Assembly (NCBI GenBank): GCA_964405265.1
Contig: CAYONC010000003.1
Location: 109,233 to 173,232 of the forward strand
Source of the DNA: Eshraghiella sp964405265
GTDB taxonomy: Bacteria; Bacillota; Clostridia; Lachnospirales; Lachnospiraceae
Direction of reading: 5' to 3'
Length of the DNA stretch: 64,000 nucleotides
Notes under the pieces: model-generated
Database searches by the model: none
Seen by the model: only the letters and a program-made list of their open reading frames with translations
What the model was told of the DNA's origin: nothing
In this document: one piece after another, positions 1 to 8,289 of the stretch
Numbering within the stretch: position 1 is the first letter of the stretch
Layout: every line of letters starts with the position of its first letter
Made by a program: the position numbers and the translations under genes

Positions 1-39
1 AGGTTTTGTAAAAAAATATTTTGAACTGGTTTTTTTATA

Positions 40-68
40 TTGAAAAATAATATTAAATGATTTATCAT
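40..68 (+). promoter_or_regulatory. Candidate promoter of the surface-protein gene
   Basis: TTGAAA (40-45) and TATCAT (63-68) are separated by 17 bases. The ribosome site GAAGGAG lies at 86-92, 11 bases before the ATG at 104. The -10 match is only moderate. Confidence 0.4.
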
Positions 69-103
69 TTAAGAAAAAGAAAACAGAAGGAGAATAAAAT
101 TTT

Positions 104-1225
104 ATGAAGGCTTATATTAAGAAGGTTGTATCGGCATTGCTGGCGTTTGTTATGATTGCTGCAGGTATATTTGTGATAAGGACGGACAGGGTCGCTGCCG
201 CTGATGAAGAATATATCGTGCTAAGCACTGATATCCCGAGTGCCGGTGCGGATGCGTCATCCAATGCAGTGATGACGGATGCCGGTGACGGAAAATATGC
301 TTATACATTTACTGCAGTCATAGGGGAAACTTATACATTTAAGATAGCTGACAGAGCACTGCTTCAAAATGATCCGAACGGAAATACCGTAATAACCGAC
401 GGTAAGGATGGCGGAGCGAGCGGCGGTACACCGAGAGACTTCAGTTATACCGCTGACAGCACCAGTGTTACCATTACTTATGATTCCAAGGTGACCGACA
501 GGGCGGGTGTATCCGTAACCGGTGCAACGAATAACAGGACATATAACTATTCAGGTTTTAAAATCGACGGAGATATAGGTTTAACGGGCACAGTATGGAA
601 ATATAATACGGATGGCAGTGAGAATGAATGGGGATATCAGTCTGACATGAATAAATACAGAAATGAAGAAGGCGAGATTTATAAATGGCAGGACACCTTC
701 AGAAAAGTTTCTGCAGGAACTTATAATTATCTTATATTAGGTGACGGCTCCATGTGTAACGGATATCTGTATGGTACAAGGGATGTGAATAACGGATACG
801 GCACTGTTGAGGTCCCTTATTTAGGACCTAACGGTACAGATGTAGTTATTGCAATTAATGCAAGCGATTATTCCGTAAGTATTTCATTTTTGCAATCGGC
901 AACTGAAGAATGGCAGAATACGGAAGCACCGACGACGGAAGCACCGACGACGGAAGCACCGACGACGGAAGCACCGACGACGGAAGCGCCGACGACGGAG
1001 GCACCGACCACGGAGGCACCGACCACGGAAGCACCGACGACGGAAGCACCGACGACGGAAGCACCGACCACAGAGGAACCGACTGCAGCTGCGGGAACCG
1101 ATACGGGTGATGATGTTGACAGCGGAGACGGTATTATGAGAACAATGTTAGGAATACTTGCAATACTTGCAGGTGCAGGAATTCTGACATCAGTATTTAT
1201 TAAGAAAAAGGTGACGGAAGAATAA
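104..1225 (+). CDS. Secreted surface protein with TEAPT repeats and C-terminal membrane anchor
   Basis: A probable cell-surface protein of 373 residues. The N-terminus is a typical signal peptide (lysines, then a hydrophobic run, then AAADEE). The next ~230 residues form an aromatic- and Gly-rich beta-type region that loosely resembles X25/starch-binding modules; that resemblance is an impression only. A stalk of ten TEAPT units plus one TEEPT follows (about residues 272-327), then a hydrophobic C-terminal segment (about 344-365) and KKK. There is no LPXTG sorting motif, so the anchor appears to be a transmembrane helix. The gene stands alone and ends at a palindromic terminator shared with the convergent carboxypeptidase gene. 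Ligand unknown. Confidence 0.7.
   Translation: MKAYIKKVVSALLAFVMIAAGIFVIRTDRVAAADEEYIVLSTDIPSAGADASSNAVMTDAGDGKYAYTFTAVIGETYTFKIADRALLQNDPNGNTVITDGKDGGASGGTPRDFSYTADSTSVTITYDSKVTDRAGVSVTGATNNRTYNYSGFKIDGDIGLTGTVWKYNTDGSENEWGYQSDMNKYRNEEGEIYKWQDTFRKVSAGTYNYLILGDGSMCNGYLYGTRDVNNGYGTVEVPYLGPNGTDVVIAINASDYSVSISFLQSATEEWQNTEAPTTEAPTTEAPTTEAPTTEAPTTEAPTTEAPTTEAPTTEAPTTEAPTTEEPTAAAGTDTGDDVDSGDGIMRTMLGILAILAGAGILTSVFIKKKVTEE
919..1083 (+). repeat. 15-bp tandem repeat encoding Thr-Glu-Ala-Pro-Thr
   Basis: About eleven head-to-tail copies of a 15-base unit (acg gaa gca ccg acg) lie inside the surface-protein gene. Copies differ at a few third positions (gcg, gag, acc). The repeat keeps the frame and encodes an extended, probably stalk-like linker. 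Copy number is expected to vary by slippage. Confidence 0.9.
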
Positions 1226-1228
1226 GAT

Positions 1229-1264
1229 AAAAACCGTACCGGCATATATGCCGGTACGGTTTTT
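1229..1264. terminator. Bidirectional rho-independent terminator
   Basis: A perfect 36-base palindrome centred at 1246/1247. A-tract and T-tract arms flank a GC core, so it can end both the plus-strand surface-protein gene and the minus-strand carboxypeptidase gene. Confidence 0.9.
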
Positions 1265-1268
1265 GCCG

Positions 1269-2426
1269 TTATACGGATAATAGTTCTGAAAAAAGCAGGT
1301 GGAGATAATCTCCATATGAAGATTTTCTGACTTCTTCAGAAGATAATATATCGATGCAGCCTATCGGCATCGAATTGTAATAAAACGTGAGCTGACCAAC
1401 GATATCCCCGGAGGACAGGGGTGCTTTAATGTCTTTAAGAAATTCCATTGTGTAAGATAATGCTGACGCATCATATGGTTCAGTAAATATATATGAAAAA
1501 TCTCCGGCATATGTGCATGAAAAGGTTCCCTTTATGCTTCCTTTTATGCTCTGCACCGGAAGATTAGGCATACTGTCCGGAACATACAGGCTGCATACCG
1601 AGTAACCGTAATTCAAAAGTGTTATAGAGTCGGATATGCGGGATTTGCCGTCACCTGCCGCCATTACGACGGAAATCAGCTCAAGTCCGTTACGTTCAGC
1701 CGTCGCCGCAAGACAGAAGCCGGCAAGACTTGTTGAGCCTGTTTTCAGCCCGGTTGCCCATTCATACTGTTTCAGAAGCTTATTGGTATTATTAAGCACA
1801 AATTCCTGCTCGCCCCTTCTTGTAACATGGGTTATGGTATCCATCCATATTGTGGAAATCTCATGTATCTCCGGATAACGCTCCGAAAGTTCACGGGCCA
1901 TGGCGGCAACATCCCTTGCGGTAGTGGTATGACCTTCAGCATCAAGCCCGCATGAATTGACAAAATGTGTATTTTTCATTGAAAGTGAAGCTGCCCGCTC
2001 ATTCATGGCATCCACGAAAGCATCCTCGGAACCGCTTATGTATTCTGCCATGGCCACACAGGCATCATTGGCACTGGCTATTGCAATACATTTTATCATT
2101 GTTTCAACGGTCTGGATTTCTCCTGCTTCAAGGTATACCTGACTGCCGCCCATGGAAGCAGCGTGTTCCGATACGGTAACACTGTCCGTCATACTGATTT
2201 TCCCTTCATCAAGAGCATCAAATATCAGAATGAGGGTCATTATTTTCGTAATACTTGCCGGACGGAGAACTTCATCAGGATTTTTTTCATAAATGATTTT
2301 CCCGGTACCTGCTTCAATAAGAATTGCGGAGGGTGCGGTTATTTCCGGCTGTGTAACTGCTGCCGCTGCCCTGTTAACAGGAATAATCATAATGACTGCC
2401 AGCAGAAAAGAGAGTATTTTTTTCAT
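1269..2426 (-). CDS. D-alanyl-D-alanine carboxypeptidase (peptidase S11, DacF/PBP5 type)
   Basis: Removes the terminal D-Ala from peptidoglycan stem peptides outside the membrane. The 385-residue protein starts with a signal peptide (MKKILSFLLAVIMIIP...AAA). It carries the three penicillin-binding motifs of the family: SITK (58-61, nucleophile Ser58), SAN (118-120) and KTG (228-230). The length suits DacF-like enzymes with a C-terminal beta domain. It is transcribed alone, divergently from plsC, and ends at the palindromic terminator. The minus-strand start is supported by the signal peptide. Family assignment is firm; which of several paralogues it is cannot be told. Confidence 0.93.
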   Translation of the reverse strand: MKKILSFLLAVIMIIPVNRAAAAVTQPEITAPSAILIEAGTGKIIYEKNPDEVLRPASITKIMTLILIFDALDEGKISMTDSVTVSEHAASMGGSQVYLEAGEIQTVETMIKCIAIASANDACVAMAEYISGSEDAFVDAMNERAASLSMKNTHFVNSCGLDAEGHTTTARDVAAMARELSERYPEIHEISTIWMDTITHVTRRGEQEFVLNNTNKLLKQYEWATGLKTGSTSLAGFCLAATAERNGLELISVVMAAGDGKSRISDSITLLNYGYSVCSLYVPDSMPNLPVQSIKGSIKGTFSCTYAGDFSYIFTEPYDASALSYTMEFLKDIKAPLSSGDIVGQLTFYYNSMPIGCIDILSSEEVRKSSYGDYLHLLFSELLSV

Positions 2427-2478
2427 ATTAAGCTCACAATATATACTTAGTATATTTTAGTATTAACAGGGTTTTAAT

Positions 2479-3264
2479 ATGAAAAAAAGTAGAAAAAACT
2501 TTCTGAATGTAGTATCATTTTATGTGAATGAAAGGTTGGTGAATATGATGCTCAGATTTGCGGTTATGGTATTACGTTCATTATTCTTTATGCTCAGGGA
2601 ACTTCCCAGATGTACTTACATGATGAAGCATCCGGAAAAATATGATGAAGCTGCGAAATACAGGCAGATTCAGAAAATAGTCAGACGGCTGAAACGCAAT
2701 TCCAATGTAGATACGGATGTATACGGTCTTCATAATCTGCCGGAGAAAGAAAATTATGTAATGTATGCAAATCATCAGGGTCATTATGACGGAATAGGAA
2801 TCGTGGCAAGCCATAACAGACCCCTTACCATAATCATTGATGCCAAGAGGGAGAAACAGATAGTTGTTAAACAGATGCTCCCGTTAGTGGAAGGACATCC
2901 TATTGATTTGAAGAATCCGAGACAGCAGATGAAGACACTGAAGCTTGTTACGGAGGATTTGAAGAATGGTAAGGTACATCTTATATTTCCGGAAGGACAG
3001 TATGGAGACAATAAGAACACGCTTCAGGATTTTAAGGCGGGAGTGTTTAAGTGTGCCATTGATGCCGGGGTTCCGGTGGTCCCTGTTGCATTGATTGATT
3101 CGTATAAGGCAATGGACGGCAACAGCCTTAAAAGGGTCAGAACACAGGTACATTACCTGAAGCCGATTATGCCGGAGGAATATGCCGGAATGAAGAAAAC
3201 AGAGCTTGCAGAGCTTGTTAAATCAAGGATTCAGGAAGCAATCAACATTAATGCAGGTGCATAA
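2479..3264 (+). CDS. plsC: 1-acyl-sn-glycerol-3-phosphate acyltransferase (PlsC family)
   Basis: Transfers an acyl chain to lysophosphatidate in membrane phospholipid synthesis. The catalytic HX4D motif is visible as NHQGHYD (His99, Asp104), and the glycerol-phosphate motif as FPEGQYGDN. The N-terminus has an amphipathic/hydrophobic stretch (about residues 23-40) for membrane association. At 261 residues it is normal for the family. The start at 2479 has AGGG seven bases upstream. An internal ATG at 2545 with AAAGG in front is a credible alternative that would shorten the protein by 22 residues. It is monocistronic and ends at a hairpin convergent with the ABC permease gene. Confidence 0.88.
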   Translation: MKKSRKNFLNVVSFYVNERLVNMMLRFAVMVLRSLFFMLRELPRCTYMMKHPEKYDEAAKYRQIQKIVRRLKRNSNVDTDVYGLHNLPEKENYVMYANHQGHYDGIGIVASHNRPLTIIIDAKREKQIVVKQMLPLVEGHPIDLKNPRQQMKTLKLVTEDLKNGKVHLIFPEGQYGDNKNTLQDFKAGVFKCAIDAGVPVVPVALIDSYKAMDGNSLKRVRTQVHYLKPIMPEEYAGMKKTELAELVKSRIQEAININAGA

Positions 3265-3312
3265 TGCTCACACTGCTTACATCATATACGGATAAGCCGG
3301 TATTTTCAGGGA

Positions 3313-3350
3313 GCGGAGCAACGCAGTCATTTTGCGGTGCTCCGTTTTAT
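3313..3350. terminator. Terminator between plsC and the convergent ABC permease gene
   Basis: The inverted repeat CGGAGCA (3314-3320) / TGCTCCG (3338-3344), with inner CGCA/TGCG pairing, is followed by TTTTATTATTTT on the plus strand. It fits termination of plsC and overlaps the 3' end of the opposing gene. Confidence 0.75.
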
Positions 3351-4156
3351 TATTTTGCCGATGTCAGCCTCTTTTCGGCAATTCTTATCAGAAGATACAG
3401 CAATACGGATAAAAGTGCAAGTATTGCTATTGACAGCAGTACCCAGTCCATTTTGAAAACCTGGCTTCCGTATATTATCAGGTAACCGAGCCCCTCCCTG
3501 GCGGCAAGAAATTCTCCTATTATGACACCTACAAGCGACAGCCCCAGATTAACCTTCATGGTATTGATTATTACGGGAAGTGAGGATGGAATTACCAACA
3601 TAAACAGAACATGACGTCTTTTGCCGCCGAGAGTGTTTATAAGCTTTATTTTTTCACTGTCCGTATCCGTAAAACCGGTATATATGCTTAAGGTTGCACC
3701 GAATACCGCAACCGACACTGCTGCCGTAATTATTGTTTTTATGTCATTTCCGAGCCATACGATAAGAACCGGTGCAAGTGCCGATTTCGGAAGACTGTTA
3801 AGAAGTACCAGAAACGGTTCGAGTACTTCAAATACAGGGCGGTACCACCACATAAGGCATGCGGCAAGAAATGATACGGAGATTACTATTGCAAAGCATA
3901 TAAGCGTTTCATATACCGTTATCCATATATGTCTGTATATCATGCCGTTACGGGACAGCTTTATGAAGCATCTGACCATTCTTTGAGGACTGCTGAATAT
4001 AAATGAATCTATTAATCCGGTACGTGCCGTTATCTCCCACAAGGCGATAAACAGGATGGCAAGCGTTATTCTCATAATAATGACGGCATATTTATGAAGC
4101 TTAACTTTTTTCAGGTATTTTTTATGAAAATCTGAAGAACATTCATGCATTATCAC
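3350..4156 (-). CDS. ABC transporter permease, nitrate/sulfonate/taurine type (SsuC/TauC family)
   Basis: Membrane subunit of an ABC importer, 268 residues with about six hydrophobic helices. The cytoplasmic loop that docks on the ATPase is visible around INTLGGKRRHVLFMLVIPSS, the EAA-type motif of BPD permeases. It overlaps the 3' end of the ATPase gene by 14 bases, so the two are translationally linked. No binding-protein gene adjoins this pair; the nearest is the lipoprotein at 9620-10603. Substrate is unknown: related systems carry sulfonates, nitrate, thiamine precursors or riboflavin. Confidence 0.88.
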   Translation of the reverse strand: MIMHECSSDFHKKYLKKVKLHKYAVIIMRITLAILFIALWEITARTGLIDSFIFSSPQRMVRCFIKLSRNGMIYRHIWITVYETLICFAIVISVSFLAACLMWWYRPVFEVLEPFLVLLNSLPKSALAPVLIVWLGNDIKTIITAAVSVAVFGATLSIYTGFTDTDSEKIKLINTLGGKRRHVLFMLVIPSSLPVIINTMKVNLGLSLVGVIIGEFLAAREGLGYLIIYGSQVFKMDWVLLSIAILALLSVLLYLLIRIAEKRLTSAK

Positions 4157-4874
4157 TCATCTCCTTCCATAATATGTTGAAATAATCATTAAAATCAGGG
4201 CAGTTTCTTCTCATAAACGGAGTCAGCTCCGGCGGAAAATCCATTTCAACTTTTTTAATAAAATGTCCGGGCCTTTTTGAAAGAACATATACCATGTCGC
4301 CGGCAGATATGGCTTCTGCAAGGTCATGGGTAACAAGAATTGCCGTTTTTCCCTCGTTTCGTATAATGGAACTGATATCGTCACAGACGGTCAGGCGTGT
4401 CTGGTAATCGAGGGCGGAAAAAGGCTCATCAAGGAGAAGAATATCAGGATTAAGCATAAGCGTGCGTATCAGCGCCGCACGCTGCCGCATACCGCCTGAG
4501 AGCTGGGATGGTTTTGAATTTTTAAAATCAGCCAGTCCGTACCGGGTAAGGAAATGCATTGCCGTGCTTTCACAGTTTTTTAATTTCCGGATTTCGGGTC
4601 CTAAAAGGATATTTTCATATACCGTTCTCCATTCAAACAGATGGTCATGCTGGAGCATATATCCTACTCCGCCATTAACCGATATGCTTCCTGATTCGGG
4701 AATGATAATTCCGGCAACCAGTGAGAGAAGCGTGGACTTGCCGCAGCCTGACGGACCTACAACGGATATAAATTCCCCCTGCTTTACGGACAGATTAATG
4801 TCCCTGAGTGCGGGAGTTTCACCTTTTTTGGTATGATAAGAATAATTTACGCCGATAATATCAAGAGCAGTCAT
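4143..4874 (-). CDS. ABC transporter ATP-binding protein (SsuB/TauB type)
   Basis: Cytoplasmic ATPase (243 residues) that powers the adjacent permease. Walker A is GPSGCGKST, the signature is LSGGMRQR, Walker B is ILLLDEPFSALD, and the switch histidine is in VTHDLAEA; all are intact. The start is preceded by GGGAG on the minus strand. First gene of a two-gene minus-strand operon, divergent from the DHH phosphoesterase gene. The missing binding protein suggests it uses a component encoded elsewhere, possibly the lipoprotein about 5 kb away. Confidence 0.9.
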   Translation of the reverse strand: MTALDIIGVNYSYHTKKGETPALRDINLSVKQGEFISVVGPSGCGKSTLLSLVAGIIIPESGSISVNGGVGYMLQHDHLFEWRTVYENILLGPEIRKLKNCESTAMHFLTRYGLADFKNSKPSQLSGGMRQRAALIRTLMLNPDILLLDEPFSALDYQTRLTVCDDISSIIRNEGKTAILVTHDLAEAISAGDMVYVLSKRPGHFIKKVEMDFPPELTPFMRRNCPDFNDYFNILWKEMSDNA

Positions 4875-4920
4875 TTAATCTCCCTTATAATTCATATATA
4901 TATTATTTTATGTTATTATA

Positions 4921-4949
4921 TTGAATTGGCTACTTTCAGGATATATAAT
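4921..4949 (+). promoter_or_regulatory. Promoter of the DHH phosphoesterase gene
   Basis: TTGAAT (4921-4926) and a perfect TATAAT (4944-4949) are separated by 17 bases, 29 bases before the start codon at 4978. A GGAGGAA ribosome site follows. Confidence 0.75.
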
Positions 4950-4977
4950 TGTGAGGAATGGGTAATGGAGGAAGCAT

Positions 4978-5940
4978 ATGAACCGTTTTGAAAAAATACT
5001 TAAAAATATAACAGGAAATCATGTATATATACAGACACATGATTTTCCCGACCCTGATGCCATTGCGTCAGCATATGGTCTGTCGGAACTGCTGGATATA
5101 TATGGCATAAGCTCATCCATATGTTACAGAGGAGGAATTGAGAGATACAGTACTAATGGAATGGTTAAAGCACTTGGAATAGAGATGACGAGGATAGATT
5201 CACCTGATGATTTGTGTCCCACGGATGAAATAATCCTCGTGGATTCACAAAAAGGCAATTCCAACATAATAGATACAGATGGTATAGAAATAATATGCAT
5301 TGACCACCATCCGACCTTCACAGGTGCAGGATACCGCTTTTCGGACATAAGACCTGAAATGGGAGCCTGTGCAACAATTATTGCCGGATATTATTTTGAT
5401 AATGATATTCCTATCAGCAGGAAGTCAGCGACAGCCCTGATGTACGGAATAAGGATGGATACGCTCGGACTGTCAAGGGGCACCTCAGAAGAAGACATTA
5501 AAGCATACGGAAGGCTGTTTAAGCTTGCCGATAAGGATGTTCTGCGTTCTCTTGAACACTGCTCGATAAGTCTTATGGACCTGAAAGCATATGCCAACGC
5601 CATTAACAGCATAAAAGTATATAATAACATAAGCTTTGCCAATACAGGACGCGACTGTCCTGAGGGACTTATTGCATCCGTGTCGGATTTCATGCTGGAT
5701 CTTGTTGAAGTGGATTTTTCGGTTGTGTATTCATTAAAAAAGGACGGAATCAAGCTGTCGGTAAGAAGTACCGGAAGACTTGATGCCGGTAAAATAACCA
5801 ACAGTGCCTTAAAGGGTATGGGGACCGGAGGCGGACACGCATCAATGGCAGGCGGATTCGTTCCGGTGGAACAGGGCAGCGACCCTGACAGAATAACGGA
5901 AGAAATAGAAGACCGTTTTCTTGAAACATTGCTCACGTAA
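4978..5940 (+). CDS. DHH-family phosphoesterase, NrnA-like (nanoRNase / pAp phosphatase type)
   Basis: Expected to cleave very short oligoribonucleotides, pAp or linear dinucleotides in the cytoplasm. The metal-binding set is present: DPDA (Asp25, Asp27), VDSQ (Asp89) and DHH (109-111). The C-terminal DHHA1 domain shows the Gly-rich GGGHASMAGG substrate loop. At 320 residues it matches NrnA/YtqI rather than GdpP, which would add membrane and GGDEF domains. It is monocistronic between a good promoter and a strong terminator. DHH enzymes overlap in substrate range, so nanoRNase, pAp phosphatase and pApA activities cannot be separated from sequence. Confidence 0.85.
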   Translation: MNRFEKILKNITGNHVYIQTHDFPDPDAIASAYGLSELLDIYGISSSICYRGGIERYSTNGMVKALGIEMTRIDSPDDLCPTDEIILVDSQKGNSNIIDTDGIEIICIDHHPTFTGAGYRFSDIRPEMGACATIIAGYYFDNDIPISRKSATALMYGIRMDTLGLSRGTSEEDIKAYGRLFKLADKDVLRSLEHCSISLMDLKAYANAINSIKVYNNISFANTGRDCPEGLIASVSDFMLDLVEVDFSVVYSLKKDGIKLSVRSTGRLDAGKITNSALKGMGTGGGHASMAGGFVPVEQGSDPDRITEEIEDRFLETLLT

Positions 5941-5942
5941 AT

Positions 5943-5980
5943 AAAAAACAGGACACCGTATGTACCGGTGTCCTGTTTTT
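5943..5980 (+). terminator. Rho-independent terminator after the DHH gene
   Basis: The arms AACAGGACACCG and CGGTGTCCTGTT enclose a short loop and are followed by a T-tract ending at 5980. Because the A-tract arm is symmetrical, it could also act in reverse, for the minus-strand tRNA gene. Confidence 0.9.
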
Positions 5981-5982
5981 CA

Positions 5983-6055
5983 AGCTGACAATGGGATTCG
6001 AACCCATGACCTACTGATTACGAATCAGTTGCGCTACCAGCTGCGCCATGCCAGC
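5983..6055 (-). tRNA. tRNA-Thr (anticodon CGU)
   Basis: A 73-base minus-strand cloverleaf. The acceptor arm GCTGGCA pairs with TGTCAGC. The anticodon stem ACTGA/TCAGT encloses TTCGTAA, giving CGU, which reads ACG. The T-arm has GGTTCGAATCC. CCA is not encoded and the discriminator base is U. That U matches the UGGA of the thrS T-box at 60128-60142. Confidence 0.95.
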
Positions 6056-6096
6056 ACGCAAAAAATATTATAATAAATAATTTCAAATTATGCAAG

Positions 6097-6828
6097 TCAT
6101 TTATACCATTTATTTAAAAAGTTTTTTTCTTCAGGCGTTAAAAGAATGTATATACCAAGAGGAACGGTAATAAGTGAAATCCACTGCGAGGTTGACAGAT
6201 GAAGGAAAAAACCCCTTATCTCATCACCGCGGAAGAATTCAAGCACGAATCTGACCGTACCGTACATGACAAAATATACGCCTGCAGGAGTATAGTTACG
6301 GCGGCATTTTTCTGAAATAAAGCACAGTATTATGAAAATAACGGCATTGCTGCCTGATTCTGCAAGCTGGATTGGAAAACCGTTTATGCCGTAACAGCAG
6401 CCTGCAAGGTAACATCCGACCCTGCCGAAGGCATGAAAAAGCGGTATTGCGGGAACTGTATATCTTAAAAGCTCACGCACATCCTCAGAATATTTCACAT
6501 GATATACCATGAGGCCGGTGAAAAATCCATAGAGCCCTCCATAGAAGACAAGCCCGGGACTGCATGAAGTCAGAAAATATCTGAAATCAGAAAAGATATA
6601 CGGAAGTACGCGTGCAATGTCACTGATTCTTGTCACGTAATACAGCAGCATACCGCCTGCCAGCATAAAGGGAATGCCGAACAGCATAAAATATACCATT
6701 CTGTAAAAGTCCGTATTTTTGCGGACGGAAATTACGGCGGCATATATCATGGCTGCAATTCCGCCTGCGAGTGCCATAATACTGTATGATGGAAGATTTT
6801 TGCCAAAAATATTAATATATGGGCACAT
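6097..6828 (-). CDS. Prolipoprotein diacylglyceryl transferase-like membrane protein (Lgt family, divergent)
   Basis: A polytopic membrane protein of 243 residues. It carries the Lgt hallmarks: a Gly/Cys-rich HAFGRVGCYLAGCCYG segment and the C-terminal VRFVLEFFRGDE segment, equivalent to the conserved Arg/Glu/Arg region. Lgt attaches diacylglycerol to the lipobox cysteine. The protein is shorter than canonical Lgt, and YGGLYG stands where the family usually has HGGLIG, so it may be a second, specialised paralogue. It is monocistronic, downstream of tRNA-Thr on the other side of a short gap. I am confident of the family and less so of the activity. Confidence 0.78.
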   Translation of the reverse strand: MCPYINIFGKNLPSYSIMALAGGIAAMIYAAVISVRKNTDFYRMVYFMLFGIPFMLAGGMLLYYVTRISDIARVLPYIFSDFRYFLTSCSPGLVFYGGLYGFFTGLMVYHVKYSEDVRELLRYTVPAIPLFHAFGRVGCYLAGCCYGINGFPIQLAESGSNAVIFIILCFISEKCRRNYTPAGVYFVMYGTVRFVLEFFRGDEIRGFFLHLSTSQWISLITVPLGIYILLTPEEKNFLNKWYK

Positions 6829-6912
6829 ATCTGCTCCTGTCAGATTAATTATGGTTGAATTTCATGTCGAAAAGTGGTAGTCTGATAGTATATTATTTTG
6901 GGAGAAAAGTCA

Positions 6913-8289
6913 ATGAATAAGTACAGTAAATCCATATGCAGACATTTTACAATGATATTTGTACCGATGATAATTATTATCATCGCCATTTTGTTATGCA
7001 TAATCAATTCCACAAGGTGTTATACGAACAGCATTAAGTATTATACGAACAGATATTATACGGTTTCATGTTTTTCCGAGGCGCTCGGACGAATGAATGT
7101 GGAATTTCAGAAGTATAATGTGGTGGACAGCGAATTTAATTATAATAATCTGGCTGAACGGTATGAAGAATTAAGCGATGCTTTTGATGAAGTATACAGC
7201 ATAAGATTTGATTTTAAGGGTTCGGAGATTAAGGAAATCGAGAATACATACAGCGTCATTGTCAAGGATATTCCGGCAAGCCTCAAGGCAATATACGAGG
7301 CAGAGGATGAGAACAGGGAACAGGCAGTTTCTGAACTGTCAGCCGAGCTTACCGATATAAATTCCGCAATTAACAAATTTATGGCAAGAATTATATCAAC
7401 AGGCAATTCACGTTATTATACCAATAAGATTACCATATATATTTCCATTGCCGTTATGATGGTTACGCTGGCTGCTTTTACGGGACTTTCGTTCTATATT
7501 GTCTCTTATGCGAAGAGGAGAATTGCACAGCCTATCCGTGACATAAGTGAATGGGCAAAACAGTTTGAAGACGGATATACGGGCATGAAGGATCTGGATT
7601 GCGGTTCGGATGATGAAATAGCTGCAATAGCAGGCTCATTCAACATTGTTAAGAATAATCTTGCTGAGGCAAAACAGCTTAAGATTGATAATGAGAAGGC
7701 GACACGCCGTCTGCGCGAAGAAGAAGCCAATAAGATGAAATTTGTAAAGCAGTTATACAATGAAAAGCGTGAGAAGGAGCATATAAGCTCAGAGGCTAAG
7801 AGAGACGGTCTTACGGGACTTTATAACAGACGCTCGTTTGATGCACTTATAGAAGAATTTATATCCGGCAGGTCTTCGGGAGTAGAGGGAGCATTATTCC
7901 TGATTGACATGGATTATTTTAAGAATGTAAATGATACTCTGGGACATCTGGCAGGGGATGAGGCTTTAAAGACACTTGCGGGAACCATGCGTCTTGTATT
8001 TCCGGCAGCATATCTGGGAAGATACGGAGGAGATGAATTTATAGCATTCGTAACCGGTCAGACCTCAGATGAAGATCTTAACAGATTCGGAAAGGATTTA
8101 TGTAATAAGATGGACATGGAATTTGAAGCCGATGGTAAGAAGGCTAAGATTTCAGTCAGTGTGGGTATTGCGTCCACAAGGGACGTAGAGAATTATTCGG
8201 AATTATACATGAGAGCCGATAAGGCACTGTATTTTTCAAAAGAAAACGGAAGGAATCAATACACCCTTGCTTCCAGGCTGCCTAAGTAA
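6913..8289 (+). CDS. Membrane-bound diguanylate cyclase (sensor, HAMP, GGDEF)
   Basis: Probably makes the second messenger c-di-GMP. Order: TM helix (about 10-33), a ~130-residue extracellular sensor rich in Tyr, Thr and Asn at its start, a second TM helix (about 168-192), HAMP, a coiled coil rich in Glu/Lys/Arg, then GGDEF. DGLTGLYNRR begins near residue 298 and the catalytic GGDEF is intact at 372-376. No RxxD product-inhibition site stands five residues upstream, so feedback control may be absent. The start at 6913 is chosen because GGGAG lies eight bases before it; an upstream TTG in frame would lie inside that ribosome site. Its stop overlaps the convergent ATPase gene by 8 bases. Confidence 0.92.
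   Translation: MNKYSKSICRHFTMIFVPMIIIIIAILLCIINSTRCYTNSIKYYTNRYYTVSCFSEALGRMNVEFQKYNVVDSEFNYNNLAERYEELSDAFDEVYSIRFDFKGSEIKEIENTYSVIVKDIPASLKAIYEAEDENREQAVSELSAELTDINSAINKFMARIISTGNSRYYTNKITIYISIAVMMVTLAAFTGLSFYIVSYAKRRIAQPIRDISEWAKQFEDGYTGMKDLDCGSDDEIAAIAGSFNIVKNNLAEAKQLKIDNEKATRRLREEEANKMKFVKQLYNEKREKEHISSEAKRDGLTGLYNRRSFDALIEEFISGRSSGVEGALFLIDMDYFKNVNDTLGHLAGDEALKTLAGTMRLVFPAAYLGRYGGDEFIAFVTGQTSDEDLNRFGKDLCNKMDMEFEADGKKAKISVSVGIASTRDVENYSELYMRADKALYFSKENGRNQYTLASRLPK

Noticed and set aside
919..1083. Possible CRISPR-like repeat array
   Set aside because: The units are 15 bp, without spacers, in frame and coding.
868..1245. Minus-strand open frame of 125 codons with VVGAS repeats opposite the surface-protein gene
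   Set aside because: It is the antisense of the TEAPT repeat; such repeats keep several frames open. No SD and no plausible protein.
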